The translations under genes and the position numbers were made by a program. From Bodo saltans (Eukaryota > Euglenozoa > Kinetoplastea > Eubodonida > Bodonidae): a stretch of DNA of 64,000 bases. Below the pieces are notes generated by a model. It saw only the letters and a program-made list of their open reading frames with translations, was not told the DNA's origin and searched no databases. Shown piece after piece: positions 58,237 to 64,000 of this stretch; positions within the stretch are counted from its first letter, which is position 1, and the number at the start of each line of letters is the position of its first letter. The DNA lies in assembly GCA_001460835.1 (NCBI GenBank), contig CYKH01001850.1:1-64000 (forward strand), read 5' to 3'.

Positions 58237-58794
58237 ATGGCAGCCGGTCCACAATGCAAGAAGCGCCTCGAAATTGAAGAAAAGAAACTGAAAGCCGATC
58301 CACCAGAATTCATCAAAGCTTCGCCTGACCCAGCTAATATTCTCATTTGGTACTACTTGATTAACGGCCCTCCAGGGACGCCATATGAAGGGGGCCAGTA
58401 CGTGGGCACAGTAAGGTTCCCTCCTGCATACCCGTTTGCTCCCCCAGGAATTCAGATGATCACTCCTAGCGGTCGCTTTCAGACAGAAACGCGACTGTGT
58501 TTATCGATCAGCGACTATCATCCTGAATCGTGGAACCCCATTTGGGGTATGAGTAGCATCCTTGTTGGTCTTCTTTCATTTATGGTTGGAAAAGAGTCAA
58601 CGCTTGGCAGCATTAATTCTTCAGACACAGAAAAAAGACGCCATGCAGTGGAAAGTCATGCAAGTAACCTCACGATCAAGAAATTTGTTGAGATTTTTCC
58701 AGAAGATGCTGCGAAAGCCCAGCTGCTTGCTTCGGTCGCTGCTGAACCTGTCGCAACAAGAAAATCATCCAAAAAGCGCGCTCGTGAAGAGTAA
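58237..58794 (+). CDS. UBC6/UBE2J2-like E2 with basic tail (paralogue B)
   Basis: A 185-aa E2. The fold motifs are GPPGTPYEGGQYVGTV, YPFAPPGIQMITPSGRF and TRLCLSISDYHPESWNP with catalytic Cys88. The C-terminus has no transmembrane helix but a short basic sequence (RKSSKKRAREE) that resembles a nuclear localisation signal. Within the UBC6/UBE2J family this is unusual. It is closer in sequence to the tail-anchored gene at 20274 (PPEFIK, TRLCLSIS) than paralogue A is. It might work in the nucleus or nuclear envelope, but that is inference. The spacer to paralogue A is about 195 bp. Confidence 0.9.
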   Translation: MAAGPQCKKRLEIEEKKLKADPPEFIKASPDPANILIWYYLINGPPGTPYEGGQYVGTVRFPPAYPFAPPGIQMITPSGRFQTETRLCLSISDYHPESWNPIWGMSSILVGLLSFMVGKESTLGSINSSDTEKRRHAVESHASNLTIKKFVEIFPEDAAKAQLLASVAAEPVATRKSSKKRAREE

Positions 58795-58943
58795 TCCCTG
58801 AGCAATTGATCAATTGCTGGATAGCCGAATTGAGCAAACTTCAATAATTTCACTCCCTTTTTGCGTCTTGGCTTGCTACTTGAATCCTTCGCTTGGAATC
58901 GTTATCCACAGCAAGATACCTCAACACATAAATATTTCAACAA

Positions 58944-61174
58944 ATGGGCTGTGGTGCTTCGGCAGATAGCCAAGTTTCAAGACAGTCGTCTGCTCAATCG
59001 ACACAACGCGGTCGTGCTTATCATCGACTGATGCTGGAAGAAGAAAACGAAGCTGGTGAATATGTAGACGTAACCTCTGCGGCGTTCCAGCAATCGCTTC
59101 CCATTGCACCCTTTTCGTTTTCGCGCCCAGATTCAAAAATCCAGCCAATTCCATCAGTTCCCTGCCTCGAAGCGGAACACCTCGAACTTCTTCCACACAC
59201 GCAGTATTGGGATCGATGTGGGAAACGCCGACAACTCTACAGAGGAGCGGCGGAGAACCGCACGCAAAATCCGGGTCGATGGACTTTTTACAATGATTCG
59301 CGTGATCTCAATTGCCATGTCAAATTTGTTTTCGATCCTGCGAATGCAACAGAAGCCAACTCGGTGGAAATCCTATCCTCGGAAGCGGTCTCAAGAACAT
59401 CGCGAGATGGTTTCATCACCTTTACTGTCTGCGTAGAACCTTTACAGACAACTGCAGCCCTCTCAACACGTTCAGTCGCGTCAACCGCTTTCATGGTGGT
59501 TTATGACGTGGAGGAATTTACAGACTCCGATTTTGTGGCGAAGAACCGCGAGCACTCCCAAAAAAAATGGGTCGCCCAATGTCGCGCCCTCGATAAAATG
59601 ATAGAAAGGAACAAATTGACTCCGCAGCAAGTGAGTGACGCCGATTGTGTGCGGCTTTGTGTTCAACAAAATGTGACATTCGTCGATCAACGTGTTGGTT
59701 TGGATGGATCGTGTGAATATCTTACCCCAGATCAATTCCTACTTCCGATGGAAGCGGATGAAGTTCGTCCTTTCCGCTCGGCAGTGAAGCTCGCTGTTGA
59801 TAAAACGAAACATTCTTTGTGTTGTCCACGGCAGGTTGAAACAAGCCTTGCCGACGCGCTGTCAAAGGATTTTTCACCATCCCATTTCATTAGAAGAGGG
59901 CCTTCGTGAACGTGAGCATGGAGCATTTCGTCTGACAATTTGTGATGAGTCACTTTGGCGCAAGGAAGTCATCGTCGACAATTACTTTCCTATTTCTGGC
60001 GGGAAGCACGTGGGCGTTTCCCGACAGGACCCGTGCGAAGTGTGGCCACAGTTGATCACAAAAGCACTGAAGAAAGTGCAAGGCTCTGGTGACTTTCTTT
60101 CGCGAAGTGCCTTGTCATTTGTCGAACAACTTTCTGGGTCCGTTGTTCACACTTTTCCTGGATGGAAGAGCAAACTCGCAAGGAGAAGCCTCTCTTCAGG
60201 GTTATCAATTGGAACAGTGGTTAGGATACGGTCACATCGTGGCATTTTGTGATGCCGCGAACACCCAATTGTTTTTGCTGGAGAATGTTTACCTTGTCCC
60301 ACAGCGGAAACTCTGCCTCCTGCGACTTTCTTGTCCGCCTTGGAAATCGAATGTCGAGAGTCTCGCATCGTTTTCACGGTGGAGCGACACCTCGAATGCC
60401 ATCCTGACCCAGTTTCCGGAACTTGAGAAGGACATACGAAGATCCAAACCACTCGACAGTGATCTGTTTGTCAATCTTACCGACGTCAGCGACAAATTGA
60501 CTGAAATGATTACCTGCTTCTATCAATCACCGGAAAGCAATTTTCGAGTGCAGGGAACGTTTAATGGTAATTTTCCTCCAGTGCCGTCGGTGTCGCTTTC
60601 GATACGTTCTAGTAGAACGGTCGAGTTGTGCTTCTCACTGCGCGTTCCTTTTGAGTCTGGTCGCCGTGTTCTCTTGTCAGTGTTTTCTTCGACGGGCGAA
60701 ACAGTTTTTGGTGGAGCACTTCGTTATGAGCTTCTCAGCAATAGCTCGGGAAATCCTGCAAAGCGCACTGCTTCGAAATTTTCGTTTTCAACCCACACAT
60801 GCATTCTACGTGTTCGTCTGGAACCTTCCAAGGTCCCATATCTTGTAGTTCCCCGGCTGCTTGGTGAAGATGAACCTGACGCTTCATTTCGTCCTGCTGA
60901 ACATGGACATATTGGTCACGTCGTTACACCAGCACAACGACGCGACGTTATTCCAGGATTGGACTACGTTTTGACTATTGAATCTACAGCGGATTTACTG
61001 TCCGGAGTTGATATCAGTCTTCGAGCGATTGACGGTGAGTCGAAAATTTTTGACTCTGTTGATTCTGTATTGATTGGCAATGCAAGTTCAGTTCTCGTTT
61101 CATCAAGTGTTCAATCGTTTGATGGAGCTTCGCTCCTCGAGAAAAACGTGAATAATCTTGCGGCAATTGTATAG
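58944..61174 (+). CDS. Calpain-like protein (MGCG-type, kinetoplastid SKCRP/CALP style), two frame changes
   Basis: It starts MGCGASADSQ, the N-myristoylation/palmitoylation signal of kinetoplastid calpain-like proteins. A DUF1935-like domain follows (GRWTFYNDSRD, near 112), then a degenerate calpain protease region (NVTFVDQRVGLDGSCEYL). The frame shifts near 59870 (second part: HGAFRLTICDESLWRKEVIV, DNYFP, EVWPQLITKALKK) and again near 60150 (third part: C2-like calpain domains to 61174). The usual catalytic signature (LGDCWF, the His and Asn boxes) is not recognisable, as in many kinetoplastid members that are non-peptidase. Two frame changes could be decay or sequence errors; T runs lie at both places. 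The product would be about 740 residues, and the first frame alone gives 321. It would attach to plasma membrane or flagellar membrane. Confidence 0.75.
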
Positions 61175-61281
61175 TTAAGGTTGAATTCAAGTGTTCTCGT
61201 TCTCTCAACGTTGTTGCTGTGATTTGTGCGATAATTTATGCTGGTTTTTCACCTGAAATACGATATTGAAGGTTGTACATC

Positions 61282-61602
61282 ATGGCGCAAGTTGACGCTC
61301 CAGCCGCTCCAGCAGCGCCTGAAGGTGCAGCCATTCAAGTCATCCCCAAGAAGTGGAATTGCGTTGCTGTATGGGCTTGGAACGTTCAAACAGACACATG
61401 TGCAATTTGTAGGGAGCAGATTGCTGACCTTTGTATCGAGTGCAAAGCAGATTCAGTTCAGAACGGTGGCCAATGCCAAGTTGCGTTTGGTCAATGCAAT
61501 CACGCGTTTCATCATCACTGTATCTCACGATGGCTAAAAACTCGTCAAGTCTGTCCGTTGGACCAGCAACCTTGGGAAACAGCATCACTGCAAAACGCGT
61601 AG
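61282..61602 (+). CDS. RBX1: RBX1/ROC1 RING-H2 subunit of cullin E3 ligases
   Basis: A 106-aa protein of the normal RBX1 size. An N-terminal strand for cullin binding ([20 protein letters not shown]) precedes the [42 protein letters not shown]. The three-zinc RBX1-type RING has its insert between the first Cys pair and the core. It recruits E2s to cullin-RING ligases. A small spacer of about 75 bp separates it from the solenoid gene. The start is the first in-frame ATG (61282). Confidence 0.96.
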   Translation: MAQVDAPAAPAAPEGAAIQVIPKKWNCVAVWAWNVQTDTCAICREQIADLCIECKADSVQNGGQCQVAFGQCNHAFHHHCISRWLKTRQVCPLDQQPWETASLQNA

Positions 61603-61677
61603 CGCCTGCACCGTTTTGACAGCAGTTGGAAATTCATCGCATTGCCTAGCAGAACAAAAAAAAATACATTGTGAATA

Positions 61678-63960
61678 ATGGACTCTATTTGTCAATTCGG
61701 CAATTCTTGCACTTTCAACGTTGTGAGTAAAGGATTTACTATGGAGAAACTTCGAGCAGCATGCTCTTTTTTTCGAGCACAAACTACAGATCCGGCGATG
61801 CCATCATTGGTCCGATCGCTCATCCATGCGCCAATACAGCAAGCGCCGTCTGAACTCGTTGACAGCTCTGCTACCATTTATGTCAAGCAATTTATTTTGG
61901 ACATTGTTCACGGCCGATACGAATCCGAATCTGTTAGTGTCGTCATCAACGACATCTCTGCGATGGCAACTGACACCTATGAATCGCCTGTCGCAGAATC
62001 TCGACTATCGTCCTCTCTTGCATTCTTACTTTCATTGCCAGAACGATTAATAACGGACAATGATGAGTTCAAGTTCTCAACGATACTCCACGACGCTAGC
62101 AGATACTTGCACTCGCTTGCTGCCGCGATTTTTTTAAGTTCTTCATCGCAATTGTGGTGCAGCTTTTGCAAAGCATGCTGCCGAAGAGGATTGCTGAATA
62201 CCCTGATCCAGTTGTTTCAGCAAGAGGAGCGAAACGAACTGATGCAACAGCGTTTACTGGAACTGTGTGCCGCATTGTCATCAACGCAGCGACGACTATC
62301 TCAGATTTTCTTGGCAGTTGCTACAGAGTCTTCAGCAACGGCAAAGTGGCTCTTGGATGTTGCAATTGAGCATAATGATGATTCTTGTTTTCGTATTGAG
62401 GATGAATTCGGGTCGAATTTCTCGAAGTCAATCCTTCAAAGCACCCTCTTTGAAAATCTTTTGCTTGCGCGGCAACCTATTGACCGAACCCTACTTCATC
62501 ACTATTTTTTCAGCGCACTTTCTTTGGATGCGTCGAGCGGCTGCCGGCGTTGCGTTTCCCACAACAGGGTCAAGTCGCTTGCTGCAGTTTCTTTGTTGTG
62601 GGGAACAGCAAACTTGCATGAGAATGCAAGCGAATATCTCGAATCTGTTGGTCACGCAATGAGTTACGCGCTCCACGCCGCAATCGGAGTAGATCACGTG
62701 TTTGAGAGTGAGACACTTCGTATGATATTGAAAGGTATTTCTGATAGGTTTGAGTTACTTCTCGATCGAAATCGTCGCGAAGAAGCTGCCAGAGTTGCAG
62801 TGCTGTACTCTCGGTGTACTGGTGCTGAGAGCGATCCTGTTTTTGAGGAATTTCCCGACTCGGTTTCGAAATGGTTTTCTGGGGAGCCGTCGCTTCGCTC
62901 AGCGCCTCACCCATCACGCATTGCACCTCAATGTTCATTGCTTCAGATACACCTCAACGGTTTGTTTCCAGTTGACCCCGATAGTGCATTTGAAATGATC
63001 CAGCTTTCAACATTCTATGGTGCAGTGCCTTCGACAGTTCAACCTGCCCCGCCGTTCGCGAAATTTGGCTTCGAATCGCTGGCAAAGCCCAGCCTCGCTC
63101 TCACTTCAGTTCGATCAATCTATGAGCAATTAACACGATATTCATCTCAAGAATCCGAAGCAGAACGCCTAACCAGAACGAGTAGCGCCCTTTTGTCCAC
63201 CGCACAGGTCCTTTCACAACATTCTGGTGATGATTCTGTTGTCGCAAAAATTTTCTCACTCTTAGTTTCTGTTGAGACAACCGCAACACGTAGCGAGAAA
63301 ATTGCAGCATTGCGAGCGTGTATTGCCGATTCACCTTGTTCTTGCCTTGCCGCTGCGCACGATGCGCTAACCGGCACCGCCCTCTCAGTCGTGTCACAGG
63401 TTGATTTGTGGGATTCAATTGCCTCAGGTGCCGAAGCGCTGTCGCTTCATGGTTTCGAAACGAAGCAAACAGCGCCGACGGAACAAGTCCACCTTTACCC
63501 ACCCATGAGAGAATCAGCAGCAAGAACACCCGAGTTACACACCAAGTGGAGAAGCCGAAAACTCCATTTGATTCAAAAGCTCACTACCAATGCACTGGTT
63601 CCACTCGCAAGTTCCTTTTTCACCGTGGTCCTGCACGCACCTCGAGCTAGCTCTCCTTTGCAGTTTGTTGACATCGCCAGGCTCACGGCACTCACCTCAA
63701 TCGTCAGACTGCTCACTGCGGCAACAAATTCATTGGCGCAATGGAGAAACGTAATTGTTGCATTCGCGCTTTCTTTCGCCGAAAGCCCCTTCCCCGAAAC
63801 ACGGGCGCTGAGTTGGGAAGTCATCGCCACTGTTGGCAAAACTGCCCAGGATCCAAGCATTCGACTCCAGCTGCGAAATCTCATTTCTCTTTGCAATTGG
63901 GACACCACTCCCCTCGTCAAACATGCACAGGCTTGCGCACTGGCATCATTGAGTTTTTGA
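61678..63960 (+). CDS. Large alpha-solenoid (HEAT/ARM-like) protein, unknown
   Basis: A 760-aa protein built mainly of amphipathic helices of 15-25 residues, with no Cys/His domain, signal peptide or membrane helix. The sequence is mostly helix-turn-helix units (LLELCAALSSTQRRLSQIFL, IVRLLTAATNSLAQWRNVIV). HEAT-type repeats are implied, but no name is safe. The gene ends TTTTTGA at 63960, leaving only 40 bp in the window. I considered exocyst-, importin- and tubulin-folding-cofactor-type proteins, but no signature is clear. The start may be the first Met (61678) or the Met 21 codons later (MEKLRAACSFF). Confidence 0.7.
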   Translation: MDSICQFGNSCTFNVVSKGFTMEKLRAACSFFRAQTTDPAMPSLVRSLIHAPIQQAPSELVDSSATIYVKQFILDIVHGRYESESVSVVINDISAMATDTYESPVAESRLSSSLAFLLSLPERLITDNDEFKFSTILHDASRYLHSLAAAIFLSSSSQLWCSFCKACCRRGLLNTLIQLFQQEERNELMQQRLLELCAALSSTQRRLSQIFLAVATESSATAKWLLDVAIEHNDDSCFRIEDEFGSNFSKSILQSTLFENLLLARQPIDRTLLHHYFFSALSLDASSGCRRCVSHNRVKSLAAVSLLWGTANLHENASEYLESVGHAMSYALHAAIGVDHVFESETLRMILKGISDRFELLLDRNRREEAARVAVLYSRCTGAESDPVFEEFPDSVSKWFSGEPSLRSAPHPSRIAPQCSLLQIHLNGLFPVDPDSAFEMIQLSTFYGAVPSTVQPAPPFAKFGFESLAKPSLALTSVRSIYEQLTRYSSQESEAERLTRTSSALLSTAQVLSQHSGDDSVVAKIFSLLVSVETTATRSEKIAALRACIADSPCSCLAAAHDALTGTALSVVSQVDLWDSIASGAEALSLHGFETKQTAPTEQVHLYPPMRESAARTPELHTKWRSRKLHLIQKLTTNALVPLASSFFTVVLHAPRASSPLQFVDIARLTALTSIVRLLTAATNSLAQWRNVIVAFALSFAESPFPETRALSWEVIATVGKTAQDPSIRLQLRNLISLCNWDTTPLVKHAQACALASLSF

Positions 63961-64000
63961 CAGTCATCACAACAAACGTTCCTCCATAACTTTGTGCCAA

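Noticed and set aside
1-64000. Bacterial contamination, prophage or mobile element
   Set aside because: Gene types, UTR tracts and spacing are eukaryotic. I see no transposase, integrase, reverse transcriptase or capsid-type protein.

Overview
The window looks like nuclear DNA of a free-living kinetoplastid flagellate, most likely a bodonid such as Bodo saltans. The evidence: about 30 protein genes all lie on the + strand; the spacers are mostly 100-450 bp; no cis-intron is needed for any clear gene; and nearly every start codon follows a pyrimidine-rich tract ending in AG, the layout expected of spliced-leader trans-splicing acceptors in a polycistronic unit. The gene content fits too: a GP63 (leishmanolysin)-like surface peptidase, an MGCG-type calpain-like protein, and a DNA ligase with a possible mitochondrial presequence. 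Naming the species is inference. The kinetoplastid-type organisation is seen directly.

Layout. 1-7.9 kb: 3' part of a four-domain voltage-gated cation channel with a very long tail. 8.1-9.8 kb: ubiquitin protease. 10.1-12.6 kb: a decayed and an intact copy of a secreted CE2-type esterase. 12.8-14.1 kb: sorting nexin. 14.5-19.7 kb: GP63-like peptidase and a smaller type I membrane protein. 20.3-26.8 kb: tail-anchored UBC6-type E2 and a giant TRIP12/UFD4-like HECT E3. 27.1-34.7 kb: basic protein, coiled-coil protein, abundant-looking secreted protein, DNA ligase, NOP53. 34.9-38.8 kb: p115/USO1-like tether and an orphan cut by a sequence gap. 39.2-43.3 kb: RNF32-like double RING protein, NudC-like protein, copine. 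43.6-50.7 kb: Sfi1-like repeat protein, coiled-coil protein, two-RRM nucleolar protein, dual-specificity phosphatase. 52.0-54.1 kb: CPR-type diflavin reductase, cut by a second gap. 54.3-57.3 kb: small coiled-coil protein, mitochondrial-type membrane protein, DHHC acyltransferase, tail-anchored EF-hand protein. 57.5-58.8 kb: two more UBC6-like E2s. 58.9-64 kb: calpain-like protein, RBX1, alpha-solenoid protein.

Themes. Seven genes belong to the ubiquitin system (USP, three UBC6-like E2s, HECT E3, RNF32-like, RBX1). Others serve membrane traffic (sorting nexin, p115, copine, DHHC) and secreted or surface digestion (CE2 esterase, GP63, secreted 548-aa protein), which fits a phagotroph of bacteria. 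There is no sign of operon-like functional grouping, as expected for kinetoplastid polycistrons.

The most striking structural signal is a set of short direct tandem duplications (17, 29, 201 plus A10, and 230 bp) between 33 and 54.5 kb. Three of them sit exactly where a reading frame breaks. They are either recent mutational scars or assembly artefacts, and this decides whether the p115, diflavin reductase and coiled-coil genes are alive. I found no virus-like element, CRISPR array, rRNA or tRNA gene that I can support.
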